From assembly GCF_010499455.1 (NCBI RefSeq), contig NZ_JAAGOH010000020.1:25905-89904 (forward strand): a stretch of 64,000 nucleotides of DNA, in the 5' to 3' direction. Source of the DNA: Ideonella livida (GTDB lineage Bacteria > Pseudomonadota > Gammaproteobacteria > Burkholderiales > Burkholderiaceae_C). The position numbers and the translations under genes are program-made. Below are positions 1 through 8,984 of the stretch, piece after piece (the first letter of the stretch is position 1; every line of letters begins with the position of its first letter). The notes under the pieces were generated by a model, which was not told the DNA's origin, searched no databases, and worked only from the letters and a program-made list of their open reading frames with translations.

Positions 1-2
1 GC

Positions 3-1166
3 AGCAAGAGCGACATCACCGACGCCGAGTACCAAGACTTTTACAAGCAGATCAGCTACGACCAGGAAGCCCCGCTGGCCTACACCCACAACCGGGTGGA
101 GGGACGCAGCGAATACACCCAGCTGCTCTACATCCCGAAGAAGGCCCCCTACGACCTGTGGAACCGCGACAAGCGCGGTGGCGTCAAGCTCTACGTCAAG
201 CGTGTCTTCATCATGGATGACGCCGAGGCGCTGATGCCGACCTACCTGCGCTTCGTCAAGGGCGTCATCGACTCGGCCGACCTGCCGCTCAACGTCAGCC
301 GTGAGCTGCTGCAGGAGAGCCGGGACGTGAAGGCGATCCGCGAGGGCTCGACCAAGCGGGTGCTCAGCATGCTGGAGGGCCTGGCCCACAGCGACGATGC
401 CGCCGACAAGGACAAGTACCTTGCGTTCTGGCGCGAGTTCGGGGCCGTGCTCAAGGAGGGCCTGGGCGAGGACCATGCCAACCAGGAGCGGCTGGCCAAG
501 CTGCTGCGCTTTGCCTCCACCCATGCCGACGAGGGTGTGGGCCTGGCCGATTACGTGGGCCGCATGAAGGAGGGCCAGGAGGCCATCTACTACATCACCG
601 CCGACACCCTGGCCGCGGCCAAGAGCAGCCCGCAGCTGGAGGTCTTCCGCAAGAAGGGCATCGAGGTGCTGCTGCTGAGCGACCGGGTGGACGAGTGGAT
701 GCTCAGCCACCTCTACGAGTTTGACGGCCACAGTCTGCAGAGCGTGGCCAAGGGCTCGGTGGACCTGGGCAAGCTCCAGGACGAGGAGGAGAAGCAGAAG
801 GCCGAAGCCGCCGCCGAGGCCTTCAAGCCGGTGCTGGAGCGGCTGAAGACTGTCTTGCAGGCCCGCGCCAAGGACGTGCGCGTGACCTCCCGGCTGGTGG
901 ATTCGCCCGCTTGCCTGGTGGTGGAGGATGGGGCGATGAGCGCCCATCTGGCGCGCCTGCTCAAGCAGGCCGGTCAGGCGGCCCCGGCCGCCCAGCCCAT
1001 CCTCGAGGTCAACCCCGAGCATGCGTTGGTCAAGCGCCTGGAGTCTGACCCGCGCTTTGAGGACCTGGCCCAGATCCTCTTCGACCAGGCGGTGCTGGCC
1101 GATGGCGGGCAGCTGGAGAACCCGGCCGAGCACGTCCAGCGCGTCACGCGTCTGCTCTGCGCCTGA
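3..1166 (+). CDS. htpG: HSP90 chaperone HtpG, 3' part
   Basis: Cytosolic ATP-dependent HSP90-family chaperone. The frame is open from the left edge and gives 387 residues ending in a stop. They cover the middle and C-terminal dimerisation domains: the text around DPLAY-type and HNRVEGR residues, then [29 protein letters not shown] and PEHALVKRL is typical of HtpG. The family is usually about 620-640 residues, so roughly 240 N-terminal residues with the ATP site lie outside the window. The GTG at 96 is internal, not a start. Identification is secure; the truncation is only the window edge. Confidence 0.97.
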   Translation, partial: SKSDITDAEYQDFYKQISYDQEAPLAYTHNRVEGRSEYTQLLYIPKKAPYDLWNRDKRGGVKLYVKRVFIMDDAEALMPTYLRFVKGVIDSADLPLNVSRELLQESRDVKAIREGSTKRVLSMLEGLAHSDDAADKDKYLAFWREFGAVLKEGLGEDHANQERLAKLLRFASTHADEGVGLADYVGRMKEGQEAIYYITADTLAAAKSSPQLEVFRKKGIEVLLLSDRVDEWMLSHLYEFDGHSLQSVAKGSVDLGKLQDEEEKQKAEAAAEAFKPVLERLKTVLQARAKDVRVTSRLVDSPACLVVEDGAMSAHLARLLKQAGQAAPAAQPILEVNPEHALVKRLESDPRFEDLAQILFDQAVLADGGQLENPAEHVQRVTRLLCA

Positions 1167-1450
1167 GCGCTCTGCCAGCCTGGCCGGCGAACCGGCGGCG
1201 GAGCGGATTCCCGGCGGCTGTGCCTCGCTGATCGATGGCCCGCGCGCCGGTGCGTGCCGCGCCGGGCCTGCTGCACAATCGCTGCACGGGCGGCGGTGCT
1301 TGAGACGCTGCTGCCCGTCCCGTTCCTGGTGGTGCCAGGCGTGGCGCCGGCGCTTCCGGGGCCCGCGGCCGGCGTTCCCAGGCCTCCAACGCCCCGCCAG
1401 CCGGCGGCCCGTCCGCGGCGGGCGCGGCAGGTGGAACCGCCCAGCGCCCC

Positions 1451-2905
1451 ATGGCCAAGACCTGCATCGTGCATGTCGGCATGCACAAGACCGGAACCTC
1501 GTCGATCCAGCAGACGCTGTTCCGCAACGCCAGCCTACAGGGGCTGCACTACGTCGACTTGGATACGCCCAACGCCAGCTACCCCATGCTGCTGGCCTTT
1601 GCGGAGCGTCTGGAGGGCCTGCCCTACTACGGCCGCCTGGGTACACCGCTGTCGGAGTTGGAGGTGCTGCGCCAGCGGATGCGCGACACGCTGGTCAAGG
1701 AATTGTCCAAGCCGTTCGAGCGCTTCCTGATCTCCGGCGAGGAGATCTCCAAGATGTCGGAAACCGAGGTGCGGGCCATGGCCGACCTGCTGCGCAGTTG
1801 CGTGGACGAGGTGCGGGTCGTGGCCTATGTGCGCGACGTCAAGGGCTACATGGAGAGCGCCCTGCAACAGCGCCTCAAAGGGGGTAGCCTGGACCTCGGG
1901 CGTCGCATGCGGGTCCTCTATCCCGACTACCGTGATCGGTTCCAGAAGTTCGAGACGGTCTTCGGCCCGGACCGGGTCAGCCTCTGGCCCTTCCGGCCCG
2001 ATGCCTTCCCCGAGCGCTGCGTGGTCCGAGACCTGGCCGCCCGTCTGGACTTCCGCTTGGACCTGGGGACCATTGTCCGCAGCAACGAGAGCATGTCGGC
2101 CGAGGCCGCTGCGCTGCTCTACTTGGTGCGCAAGTGGCTTCCGCCGCTGCCCAAGGGGCAGGACAGCCTGGCCGGTGAGCGCAAGCTGGTGCGCGCCATC
2201 TCTCATCTGCCCGGGCGCAAGCTGCGGCTTGCCCCGCAGACCGTGCTGGAGACGGCAACGCCGCAGGCGGATGACCTGGCCTGGATCGCTGCGCGCGTTG
2301 GCCAGGAGCTTTTGCTGCCCGGGGTGGCTGGCGAAGGCGACCTGCGCGATGAGGAGGATCTGGTGGCCTTGGCGCGCTCCTGCGTGCCGTGGCTGGCCGG
2401 CCAGCTGGGTGAACCGCTGGCCACTGACATGAGCGTCGAGGATCTGGCCTGGTGCCTGGCGCGGCTGCGCAACCTCCACTGTCCCCAGGCACTGACGACC
2501 CGCGATGCCCTGCAGGCACATCTGCAGCAGCAGGAGTTGGACCGGCTCCAACGCCGCCAGGCCCGCAAGGCCCGGCAGGCGGCGCTGCAAACGCCGGTGC
2601 GCCGTGGCGGTCGCCGGAAAGCCGTCGAGGCGGCGGGCGTTCCCGCCACCCCCGAGCCCCCGGCAGCGCCGGGCGAGCGCGTGAGTGAGCTGCTGCAGCA
2701 GTTGCGCGCCGACTTCGCCAAGCCGCCCCGGACCCCGGCCGAGGAGCGCGCGGCGCGGCAGGCCGAGCGCGAGCACAAGCAGGCCCTTCGGGCGCAACGT
2801 GAAGCCTCCCGCGCAGGTCGCCAGGCTTTGCGGGATGTCCGCAAGGCCGAGCGCAAGGCCCAGCGGCAGACCTCGCCGGCGGGTGACGACGCCGGCGGCG
2901 CCTGA
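1451..2905 (+). CDS. sulfotransferase-like P-loop protein with basic tail
   Basis: Predicted 484-residue protein. Residues 5-17 carry the PAPS-binding 5'-phosphosulfate loop (VGMHKTGTSS), and VVAYVRDVKGYMES near residue 120 resembles the 3'-phosphate-binding strand with its Arg and Ser. This supports a sulfotransferase fold; the acceptor is unknown. About 100 C-terminal residues are Arg/Ala/Gln-rich, highly basic and likely helical, which the fold does not explain. The 284-bp gap after htpG shows no clear promoter or terminator. A second sulfotransferase with a different loop (LHRSGTS) lies at the other end of the window. Confidence 0.75.
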   Translation: MAKTCIVHVGMHKTGTSSIQQTLFRNASLQGLHYVDLDTPNASYPMLLAFAERLEGLPYYGRLGTPLSELEVLRQRMRDTLVKELSKPFERFLISGEEISKMSETEVRAMADLLRSCVDEVRVVAYVRDVKGYMESALQQRLKGGSLDLGRRMRVLYPDYRDRFQKFETVFGPDRVSLWPFRPDAFPERCVVRDLAARLDFRLDLGTIVRSNESMSAEAAALLYLVRKWLPPLPKGQDSLAGERKLVRAISHLPGRKLRLAPQTVLETATPQADDLAWIAARVGQELLLPGVAGEGDLRDEEDLVALARSCVPWLAGQLGEPLATDMSVEDLAWCLARLRNLHCPQALTTRDALQAHLQQQELDRLQRRQARKARQAALQTPVRRGGRRKAVEAAGVPATPEPPAAPGERVSELLQQLRADFAKPPRTPAEERAARQAEREHKQALRAQREASRAGRQALRDVRKAERKAQRQTSPAGDDAGGA

Positions 2906-2948
2906 GGCTTCGGCGACCTCTCGACGCCCAGGGCAACCCGGGGGGGGG

Positions 2949-4034
2949 TCAGGGGGCCATGCGCTCCACCTGCTCCCACAGCTCCGTGGCCTGTTGCGCC
3001 CAGTAGCCGGGCGAGCCGAACCAGGGAAAGGCCCGCGGGAAGGCCGGATCGTGCCAGCGACGGGCGATCCAGGCGCTGTGGTGCAGCATCCGCAGCGTGC
3101 GCAGGGGCTCGATCAGGCGGAGTTCGGTCAGGTCCAGGTCGCGCACGCTCTGGTAAGCCTCCACCAGCCGGTCCAAGGCCGTGCCCGCGCTGTCCCGGTC
3201 GCCCGGCAGCAGCATCCAGAGGTCCTGGATGGCCGGACCCGTCAGGCAGTCGTCCAGGTCCACGAAGTGCGGGCCCGCCTGCTCGCCCTCCTCGCGCCAC
3301 AGCACATTGCCGGGGTGGCAGTCGCCGTGCAGGCGCAGCTGGCGCAAGCCGCCGGAGGCCGAGGACACCTCGTCAAACACCGCCTGCGCCGCTTCGAGTG
3401 CGGCCTGGCTCGCACGCAGCCAGCCGGCATCCAGCTCCGGGCGCACCAGGCCCTGGTCCAGCAAGGCTTGGCGGGCAGCGGTGCCGAGCGTCTGCACCGT
3501 CAGCCGGGGGCGGTGCTGGAAGGGCTCGCGGGCCCCGACCCGATGCAGGCGCGCCAGCAGCCGGCCGGTCCAGGCCAGGGTGCGCTCGTCTTCCAGGTCA
3601 GGGGGGCGGCCGGCACGCCGCCGGCTCACCGCGAAGCGCCAGCTGGGGCCCTCGGGCAGTTGGACATGGCCCAGCGTGCCCTGTTGGCCATCGCGGCACA
3701 CGCCTGCGGCGGCATCCTCCGCGGGCAGCACGAGCGGTGGCACCACGGGCACCTCCTCGGCGGCCAGCGCCAGGGCGAAGCGATGCTCCTCCCGCAGCTG
3801 CGCATCGCTCCAGCGTTCCGGCCGGTAGAACTTGACGACGACGACTTCGCCCTCGTCCAGGTGAACCTGCCAGACACGGTTTTCATAGGAGTTGAGCTGC
3901 AGCAGCCGGCCATCCGGGTGGAAGCCGGCATGCCACAGCGTGTCCAGCACCACCTGGGGGTCCAGGGCGGCAAAGGGCGCCACAGACGTCGGGTGGGCGT
4001 CCTGTGCGGAACGGGGAAAAGGGGTGTCGGGCAT
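2949..4034 (-). CDS. srkA: SrkA/YihE-like stress response kinase
   Basis: 361-residue aminoglycoside-phosphotransferase-fold kinase resembling E. coli SrkA (YihE), a Ser/Thr kinase that protects stressed cells. Visible features are VVVKFYRPERW near residue 60 (nucleotide-binding Lys), the catalytic loop HGDCHPGNVLW and the metal-binding HFVDLDDCLTGP. The open frame extends upstream, but the ATG at 4034 is preferred because the homologous region begins soon after it. It follows the GNAT gene on the same strand after 52 bp, so the two probably share a transcript. Length is close to the family's (about 330). The physiological substrate cannot be read from sequence. Confidence 0.88.
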   Translation of the reverse strand: MPDTPFPRSAQDAHPTSVAPFAALDPQVVLDTLWHAGFHPDGRLLQLNSYENRVWQVHLDEGEVVVVKFYRPERWSDAQLREEHRFALALAAEEVPVVPPLVLPAEDAAAGVCRDGQQGTLGHVQLPEGPSWRFAVSRRRAGRPPDLEDERTLAWTGRLLARLHRVGAREPFQHRPRLTVQTLGTAARQALLDQGLVRPELDAGWLRASQAALEAAQAVFDEVSSASGGLRQLRLHGDCHPGNVLWREEGEQAGPHFVDLDDCLTGPAIQDLWMLLPGDRDSAGTALDRLVEAYQSVRDLDLTELRLIEPLRTLRMLHHSAWIARRWHDPAFPRAFPWFGSPGYWAQQATELWEQVERMAP

Positions 4035-4086
4035 GGCGGCATGGTAGCGAGCTGCCCGTCGTGCACGCGCCCGGCGTGCGCTCGCT

Positions 4087-4758
4087 TCACTCGAGACGGT
4101 CGCGTCGCACCTTCTCCACCTGCTGGCGCACGTCGGTGAACAGGCCCAGCAGCGCATCCACCCGCTTGGCCCCCAGCTTCACCTGGTAGTCCAGCTCGGC
4201 GGCCTGGTCCTCAACCAGCGCCTCCAGGTGCGAACCCAGCGTCATCGGCGGCAGCCGAAGCTTGGCTTCGGCTTCCGAGCCTTCGCGCACGACCTGGGCG
4301 CCCGCGTTGCGGGCGATGCGCAGCATGGCCGCGTTCTCGCTCAGTGCGTGGATCACCAGGGTGTCGACCTGCCGGTTGCGGGCATGCAGCATGGCATGGC
4401 CGAACAGCCGCGCCCCATAGCCCCGGCCGCGTGCGGCCGGCACCACGGACACACCGAACTCCGCGGCCGGCGCCTCCTCCGGCAGCGGCTGCAGGTAGGC
4501 CAGGTGGGCCATGGCAATGATTTCCAGCTTCCGGTTGAAGATGCCGAATACCTCGTCCCGGTCAAAGCTGATCATGTCCACGTAGCGGGCGACCTGCGCG
4601 TCAGAGGCGCTGTAGCCGAATCGCAGGTAGCGGTCATGGGGCGCCAGCGCCATCAGGTGCGACAGGATGCGGCCGCGGTGGCGCTCGACCAGACTGCGGA
4701 TGGGAATCCACCGGAAGGTCGGCGGCGTCTTGGTCTCGGGGGCGGCGGCTTCGGTCAT
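4087..4758 (-). CDS. GNAT family N-acetyltransferase
   Basis: 223-residue GCN5-related acetyltransferase. The acetyl-CoA pyrophosphate loop R/Q-x-x-G-x-G/A appears as ARGRGYGARLF in the centre, after the strand FGVSVVPA. The N-terminal part (RFGYSASDAQVARYV) resembles GNAT domains of the kind fused to acyl-CoA synthetase-like proteins, but no such fusion is present. The start at 4758 is chosen over 4791 because GGAGG lies 8 nt upstream. The C-terminal 50 residues look helical. The acceptor is unknown. It is the first gene of a pair with the SrkA-like kinase and has a strong inverted repeat 60-85 bp upstream. Confidence 0.85.
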   Translation of the reverse strand: MTEAAAPETKTPPTFRWIPIRSLVERHRGRILSHLMALAPHDRYLRFGYSASDAQVARYVDMISFDRDEVFGIFNRKLEIIAMAHLAYLQPLPEEAPAAEFGVSVVPAARGRGYGARLFGHAMLHARNRQVDTLVIHALSENAAMLRIARNAGAQVVREGSEAEAKLRLPPMTLGSHLEALVEDQAAELDYQVKLGAKRVDALLGLFTDVRQQVEKVRRDRLE

Positions 4759-4817
4759 GGCGGTGCCTCCAGGGCGGAGGAAGGACGGCACAGTCCGTGC
4801 CGCGGGATGAGGATTGA

Positions 4818-4843
4818 GGGTTAACCCTTACAGCATTGTAAGG
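4818..4843. promoter_or_regulatory. double inverted repeat upstream of GNAT-srkA
   Basis: A perfect palindrome GGGTTAACCC (4818-4827) runs into a perfect 7-bp inverted repeat CCTTACA-GCAT-TGTAAGG (4826-4843). It stands out in a GC-rich genome and lies 60-85 bp upstream of the GNAT start. A transcription-factor operator is the likeliest reading; the factor is not identified. The rest of 4759-4898 shows nothing else. Confidence 0.5.
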
Positions 4844-4898
4844 AAGGCTGATCGAAGCCGCAGGGCGTGAATGTGGGGGGATGGGCCGGGATGGGGCC

Positions 4899-4928
4899 TG
4901 TTCTCCTGCAGAGCGGGCCGTGTATACT
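4899..4928 (+). promoter_or_regulatory. likely rplM-rpsI promoter
   Basis: A good -10 hexamer TATACT (4923-4928) is preceded by a weak -35 candidate TGTTCT (4899-4904) at 18-bp spacing. It is the best sigma-70-like -10 upstream of rplM. It would give a leader of about 160 nt before the rplM ATG at 5096. Confidence 0.5.
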
Positions 4929-4934
4929 CCGACG

Positions 4935-5095
4935 TTTCCCGTTGTTGGCGGGGAGTGGTGCATGCTGGCTCAGGCTGGCTTAAGAGGGTGCACCCGGCGA
5001 GGCCGCATGCCCGGATTCCATCCGGGGGACAAGCGGTTCCAAAGGGGCACTTCGCGCTGCAGACAGCCGACATTCTCATTGCAAGAGTTCTGCTC
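4935..5095 (+). promoter_or_regulatory. long 5' leader of rplM with hairpin
   Basis: The non-coding stretch between the putative promoter and rplM contains a perfect 7-bp hairpin, CCCGGAT-TCC-ATCCGGG (5010-5026). Ribosomal-protein leaders often carry autogenous control structures bound by an encoded protein. No described L13 leader was recognised, so the regulatory role is inference. Confidence 0.35.
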
Positions 5096-5524
5096 ATGAA
5101 GACCTTCAGCGCCAAGCCGGCCGAGGTGACGCACGAGTGGTTTGTGATTGACGCCACCGATAAGGTGCTCGGACGTGTCGCCAGCGAAGTGGCACTCCGT
5201 CTGCGCGGCAAGCACAAGGCCATTTACACCCCGCACGTGGATACCGGCGACTACATCGTCGTGGTCAATGCCGACAAGATCCGTGTCACTGGCAACAAGG
5301 CCAACGACAAGATCTACTACCGTCACTCTGGCTTCCCGGGCGGCATCTACGCCACGAAGTTCAAGGACATGCAAGCCAAGCACCCCGGCCGCGCGCTGGA
5401 GAAGGCCGTCAAGGGCATGCTGCCCAAGGGCCCGCTGGGTTATGCCATGGTCAAGAAGCTGAAGGTGTACGCCGGTGCCGAGCATCCGCACACCGCCCAG
5501 CAGCCCAAGGCGCTGGAAATCTGA
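5096..5524 (+). CDS. rplM: 50S ribosomal protein L13
   Basis: 142-residue large-subunit ribosomal protein, the normal bacterial length. It starts [11 protein letters not shown] and contains the conserved stretches [34 protein letters not shown] and [11 protein letters not shown]. The open frame extends upstream, but the ATG at 5096 matches the family start exactly. rpsI follows after 10 bp, the near-universal L13-S9 operon. The sequence before the ATG (GCAAGAG) is only a weak ribosome-binding site, which fits possible translational control through the long leader. Confidence 0.98.
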   Translation: MKTFSAKPAEVTHEWFVIDATDKVLGRVASEVALRLRGKHKAIYTPHVDTGDYIVVVNADKIRVTGNKANDKIYYRHSGFPGGIYATKFKDMQAKHPGRALEKAVKGMLPKGPLGYAMVKKLKVYAGAEHPHTAQQPKALEI

Positions 5525-5534
5525 GGAGCGCTGA

Positions 5535-5927
5535 ATGATCGGTAACTGGAACTATGGCACCGGCCGTCGCAAGTCGTCTGTCGCCCGCGTCTTCCTGAAG
5601 AAGGGCACTGGCCAGATCGTCGTCAACGGCAAGCCGGTGGACAAGTACTTCGGCCGCCAGACCTCCATCATGGTGGTCAAGCAGCCGCTGGTGCTGACCG
5701 AGAACGTCGAAGCTTTCGACGTGCAGGTCAATGTGCACGGTGGCGGTGAGTCCGGCCAAGCCGGCGCCGTCCGTCACGGCATCACCCGTGCCCTGATCGA
5801 CTACGACGCAGCCCTGAAGCCGGCCCTGAGCCAGGCAGGCTACGTGACCCGCGATGCCCGTGAGGTCGAGCGTAAGAAGGTCGGTCTGCACGGTGCTCGT
5901 CGCCGTAAGCAGTTCAGCAAGCGCTGA
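5535..5927 (+). CDS. rpsI: 30S ribosomal protein S9
   Basis: 130-residue small-subunit protein at the decoding site. It begins [19 protein letters not shown], the form seen in betaproteobacteria, and ends with the basic tail [11 protein letters not shown] that reaches the P-site tRNA. GAGGAG lies upstream of the ATG. It is the second gene of the rplM-rpsI operon and is followed by a strong hairpin terminator. Confidence 0.98.
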   Translation: MIGNWNYGTGRRKSSVARVFLKKGTGQIVVNGKPVDKYFGRQTSIMVVKQPLVLTENVEAFDVQVNVHGGGESGQAGAVRHGITRALIDYDAALKPALSQAGYVTRDAREVERKKVGLHGARRRKQFSKR

Positions 5928-5965
5928 TCGCTGCTGCCAGGGCTCAAGGCCCTGGCGACACCTTG

Positions 5966-5991
5966 CAAAGGGCCGCTTCTGCGGCCCTTTG
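5966..5991 (+). terminator. hairpin terminator after rpsI
   Basis: A perfect 11-bp stem CAAAGGGCCGC / GCGGCCCTTTG with a TTCT loop lies 38 bp after the rpsI stop. The only T-run forms part of the stem, so it may be a weaker intrinsic terminator or a bidirectional structure. Confidence 0.75.
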
Positions 5992-6070
5992 TCATGGGGA
6001 CGCCGCCTCAGGGGTTGGGTCAGAATCGACGGTCCACCCTTGCCCCTCTTCTTTCAGAAAGGCCCGGCCG

Positions 6071-6778
6071 ATGCGCTGGAAGCTGTTTCGCCGTCGGCTG
6101 TCGATCTCCGCACCACGCATGATCGTGCGCAGCCATCTGCCCTGGCCGTTGCGCTGGGCGGCGCTGGCGGTCATGCTGGGCTTTTCCGGCGCGCTCGCGC
6201 TCTGGGCTTTTGAGTTCGGCAAGGACATCGCGGGCGTGGACCGTGGCAGCCGGGAGGAAGTGGTGCGCTTGCACGAGGAGCTCTCGCGTCTTCGCGATGA
6301 CCGGGACCGGGCGCAGTCCATTGCCAACACGGCAGAGAGCCTGCTCAAGACGGAGCGTGCCTCACAGGAAAAGCTGGCCGAGCAACTGCGTCAGGTGGAG
6401 GCCGACAACCTTGCCCTGAAAGCCGATCTGGGCTTTTTTGAACGCCTGCTGCCGGCGGCGGGCAAACCCGGGGGACTGCAACTGCGCGGGGTGCAGGTTC
6501 AGGCGGATGGCGCCGGGCTGCGCTACCAGGTCCTGGTGACGCAGGCGGCCAAGGCGGCTCCATTTGCCGGAAGGCTGGAACTGCAGCTCAGTGGAACGCA
6601 GCAGGGGCGCCCCTGGAGCCTGACCCCGGCCGAGGCGGCCAGGACCCTGCAGGTGAAGTCTTACGCACGCCTGGAGGGCCACGTCAGCCTACCTGCGCAG
6701 ACGGTGGTTAAACTGGTGCAGATCGCCGTGCGCGACGGCGCCGGTGCAGTGGTGGCCACCGAATCGGTGCGGCTTTGA
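6071..6778 (+). CDS. DUF6776-like coiled-coil membrane protein
   Basis: 235-residue protein of unknown function. It has a short basic N-terminus (MRWKLFRRRL), one membrane segment at about residues 28-50, then a coiled coil of roughly 70 residues rich in Glu/Arg/Leu (EEVVRLHEELSRLRDD onward) and a small globular C-terminal domain. The topology suggests an inner-membrane anchor with a periplasmic body. It is directly upstream of a bactofilin gene (95-bp gap), a common arrangement in Burkholderiales, so a role in envelope organisation is plausible but unproved. The ATG at 6071 is chosen because earlier in-frame starts fall in the rpsI terminator region. Confidence 0.7.
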   Translation: MRWKLFRRRLSISAPRMIVRSHLPWPLRWAALAVMLGFSGALALWAFEFGKDIAGVDRGSREEVVRLHEELSRLRDDRDRAQSIANTAESLLKTERASQEKLAEQLRQVEADNLALKADLGFFERLLPAAGKPGGLQLRGVQVQADGAGLRYQVLVTQAAKAAPFAGRLELQLSGTQQGRPWSLTPAEAARTLQVKSYARLEGHVSLPAQTVVKLVQIAVRDGAGAVVATESVRL

Positions 6779-6873
6779 CGCACGGGCCACGCCCGGCACC
6801 GTGCGGCGACGGGCGAATGACGTTGGGGCCCGCGGCGCATGACCGGGGCAAGGCAAGACACAGGAGAGCGGCC

Positions 6874-7302
6874 ATGTGGTTTGGTAAGCGCAGGAAGCAA
6901 CCGCCCATCCGAAGCCTGATCGGCGAAGGCACCGTGGTGCGCGGTGAGGTGCAGTTTGAGGACGGCCTGCGGGTTGATGGCGAGATCGAGGGCGACATCG
7001 TCGCTACTGGCGCGGCCAGCCTGCTGGTGATCAGCGAGAATGCCCGCATCCGTGGCAAGGTCAGTGCCGGCCATGTGATCATCAACGGTGAAGTGTCCGG
7101 ACCGGTGGAGGCGCTGGAGCTCCTGGAGCTCCAACCCAAGGCCCGGGTGGTGGGGGATGTGCACTACGGTGCGCTTGAAATGCACCAGGGCGCCACGATC
7201 CAGGGGGCCTTGTGCCCCCGGTCTGCCGGGCAGGAGACGCCGGCCCTGCTGGAGAACGGCGCCAAGCCGGTCCTCAAACTGGCGGCGTCCAACGAGGCCT
7301 GA
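6874..7302 (+). CDS. bactofilin family cytoskeletal protein
   Basis: 142-residue bactofilin, a polymerising beta-helical scaffold protein, usually attached to the inner face of the membrane. The central domain (about residues 15-115) shows the repeated hydrophobic/Gly pattern of the right-handed beta helix: [53 protein letters not shown] lies upstream of the ATG at 6874. Ends are short and disordered. Bactofilins localise cell-wall enzymes or polarity proteins; the coiled-coil membrane protein immediately upstream is a natural partner candidate. Confidence 0.92.
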   Translation: MWFGKRRKQPPIRSLIGEGTVVRGEVQFEDGLRVDGEIEGDIVATGAASLLVISENARIRGKVSAGHVIINGEVSGPVEALELLELQPKARVVGDVHYGALEMHQGATIQGALCPRSAGQETPALLENGAKPVLKLAASNEA

Positions 7303-7339
7303 ACACCGGGCCGGTTTGAACAAACTTGGAAGGAACGAC

Positions 7340-7720
7340 ATGAACGCAGTGGCCGAAACCCTGGCTCCCGAAACCGGCACCGAGGGGATGCCCGCTCCGC
7401 TGATCTTCACCGATGCCGCCGCCGCCAAGGTGGCTGATCTGGTGGCCGAGGAAGGTAACCCTGACCTGAAGCTGCGCGTGTTCGTGCAGGGCGGCGGTTG
7501 CTCGGGCTTCCAGTACGGTTTCACCTTCGATGAGATCGCCAACGAGGACGACACCCAAATGTCCAAGAACGGCGTCACGCTGCTGATCGATGCCATGAGC
7601 CTGCAGTACCTGGTGGGGGCGGAGATCGACTACAAGGAAGACCTGAACGGCTCGCAGTTCGTCATCAAGAACCCGAACGCCACCACCACCTGTGGTTGCG
7701 GCTCGAGCTTCTCCGCCTGA
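7340..7720 (+). CDS. erpA: iron-sulfur cluster insertion protein ErpA
   Basis: 126-residue A-type Fe-S carrier that delivers clusters to apoproteins, including those of the isoprenoid pathway. The three cluster-binding cysteines are C54 ([10 protein letters not shown]) and C118/C120 ([10 protein letters not shown]). About 18 N-terminal residues precede the domain. AAGGAA lies upstream of the ATG. Length and motifs match ErpA rather than IscA. A good terminator follows. Confidence 0.97.
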   Translation: MNAVAETLAPETGTEGMPAPLIFTDAAAAKVADLVAEEGNPDLKLRVFVQGGGCSGFQYGFTFDEIANEDDTQMSKNGVTLLIDAMSLQYLVGAEIDYKEDLNGSQFVIKNPNATTTCGCGSSFSA

Positions 7721-7778
7721 TGCGCACTGCGGTTTGAGGCAGGCGCGGGCCGGTTCCCGTCTGCTTACGCCGAACAAG

Positions 7779-7801
7779 AGGCCGCCTGAGGGCGGCCTTT
7801 T
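7779..7801 (+). terminator. intrinsic terminator after erpA
   Basis: An 8-bp stem AGGCCGCC / GGCGGCCT with a TGAG loop runs into TTTT. It sits between the convergent erpA and anmK genes and is best oriented for erpA. Confidence 0.85.
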
Positions 7802-7835
7802 GCATGGCGCTCTTGTCGCCGGTCCGACGCCGGGC

Positions 7836-8984
7836 TCAGGCCGGCGTGAGGCTGCCCAGCAGGCGGGGGCCACGCGCCCCGGTGACTTCCGGCAAGCTGG
7901 CCGGCACGCGCCGGCACAGGGCACTGGCCAGCCAGGCGAAGGCGGCGGCCTCCACCTGCAGTGGCGGCAGGCCTTGGCTGTCGGTGCTGCGCACCGGCAG
8001 GCCGGGCAGGGCCCGGCGCAGCCGCGCCATCAGGTCATCGTTGAGGGCGCCGCCGCCGCACACCAGCAACTGCGCGCAGTGAGGCGCCTCGCGCCGCAGG
8101 GCCTGGGCCGCGGCCTGCGCGCTCAGCTCGGCCAGGGTGGCCTGCACATCCTGCGGGACCAGTGTCAGGCCGTCCAGACGGGCCGCCAGCCAGCCCTCGT
8201 GGAACAGGTCACGGCCGGTGCTCTTGGGCGGCCGCCGTGCGAAGAAGGGCTCAGCCAGACAGCGCGCCAGCAGCGTGGCATGGACCTGCCCGCCGGCCGA
8301 CCAACGGCCCGCGGCGTCATAGGCAGTGCCCAGGTGGCGTTGGCACCAGCCGTCGAGCAGGGCGTTGGCCGGGCCGCAGTCAAACCCTGTGACCGGGCCG
8401 TCTGGCGCGGTGCTGTGGGCCGCCGCCGGCGGCAGCAGGGTCAGGTTGGCGATGCCACCCAGGTTGAGCACCGCACGGTGTTCCGTCGCCCGGCCAAAGA
8501 CCAGGGCATGGAAAGCGGGCACCAGCGGTGCGCCTTGTCCGCCGGCGGCCAAGTCCCGAGGGCGGAAGTCGTGGGCCACGTCGATGCCGGTCAGCTCCGC
8601 CAGCAGGGCCGGTTGGTTGAGTTGCAGTGTGTAGCCCAGCCCATCGAACTCCCCAGGGCGATGGCGCACCGTCTGGCCATGGCTGCCGATGGCCCGGATC
8701 TCCCGGGCGGGCAGACCAGCCCGCGCCAGCAGTTCGTCCACCACCTGCGCCTGCAGCCGGGTCAGGGCGTTGGCGGCCAGGGCAGCATGGTGCAGCTCAT
8801 CGGCGCCCGGGCTGTTGAGCGCCAGCAGCGTGGCGCGCAGGGCCTCCGGCATGGGTCGGTGGGCATGGGTGAGCACCTGCAAGCCGCCGGTCGCGGGAAG
8901 GCGGGCCAGGACGCCGTCCACCCCGTCCAGCGAGGTGCCCGACATCAGGCCGATGAACAGCTCGCGCGGGTCTGGCGTAGTCAC
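7836..8984 (-). CDS. anmK: anhydro-N-acetylmuramic acid kinase
   Basis: 382-residue kinase that opens and phosphorylates 1,6-anhydro-MurNAc to MurNAc-6-P during cell-wall recycling. The N-terminus LFIGLMSGTSLDGVDGVL is the family signature, and GSHGQTVRH, LNLGGIANLTLL and GFDCGPANALLD (acetate-and-sugar-kinase fold phosphate motifs) follow in order. The start is a GTG at 8984 that overlaps the stop of the upstream M23 peptidase gene by 4 bp, so the two are translationally coupled. Both products deal with peptidoglycan turnover. A longer upstream reading frame lies over the peptidase gene and is rejected. Confidence 0.95.
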   Translation of the reverse strand: MTTPDPRELFIGLMSGTSLDGVDGVLARLPATGGLQVLTHAHRPMPEALRATLLALNSPGADELHHAALAANALTRLQAQVVDELLARAGLPAREIRAIGSHGQTVRHRPGEFDGLGYTLQLNQPALLAELTGIDVAHDFRPRDLAAGGQGAPLVPAFHALVFGRATEHRAVLNLGGIANLTLLPPAAAHSTAPDGPVTGFDCGPANALLDGWCQRHLGTAYDAAGRWSAGGQVHATLLARCLAEPFFARRPPKSTGRDLFHEGWLAARLDGLTLVPQDVQATLAELSAQAAAQALRREAPHCAQLLVCGGGALNDDLMARLRRALPGLPVRSTDSQGLPPLQVEAAAFAWLASALCRRVPASLPEVTGARGPRLLGSLTPA

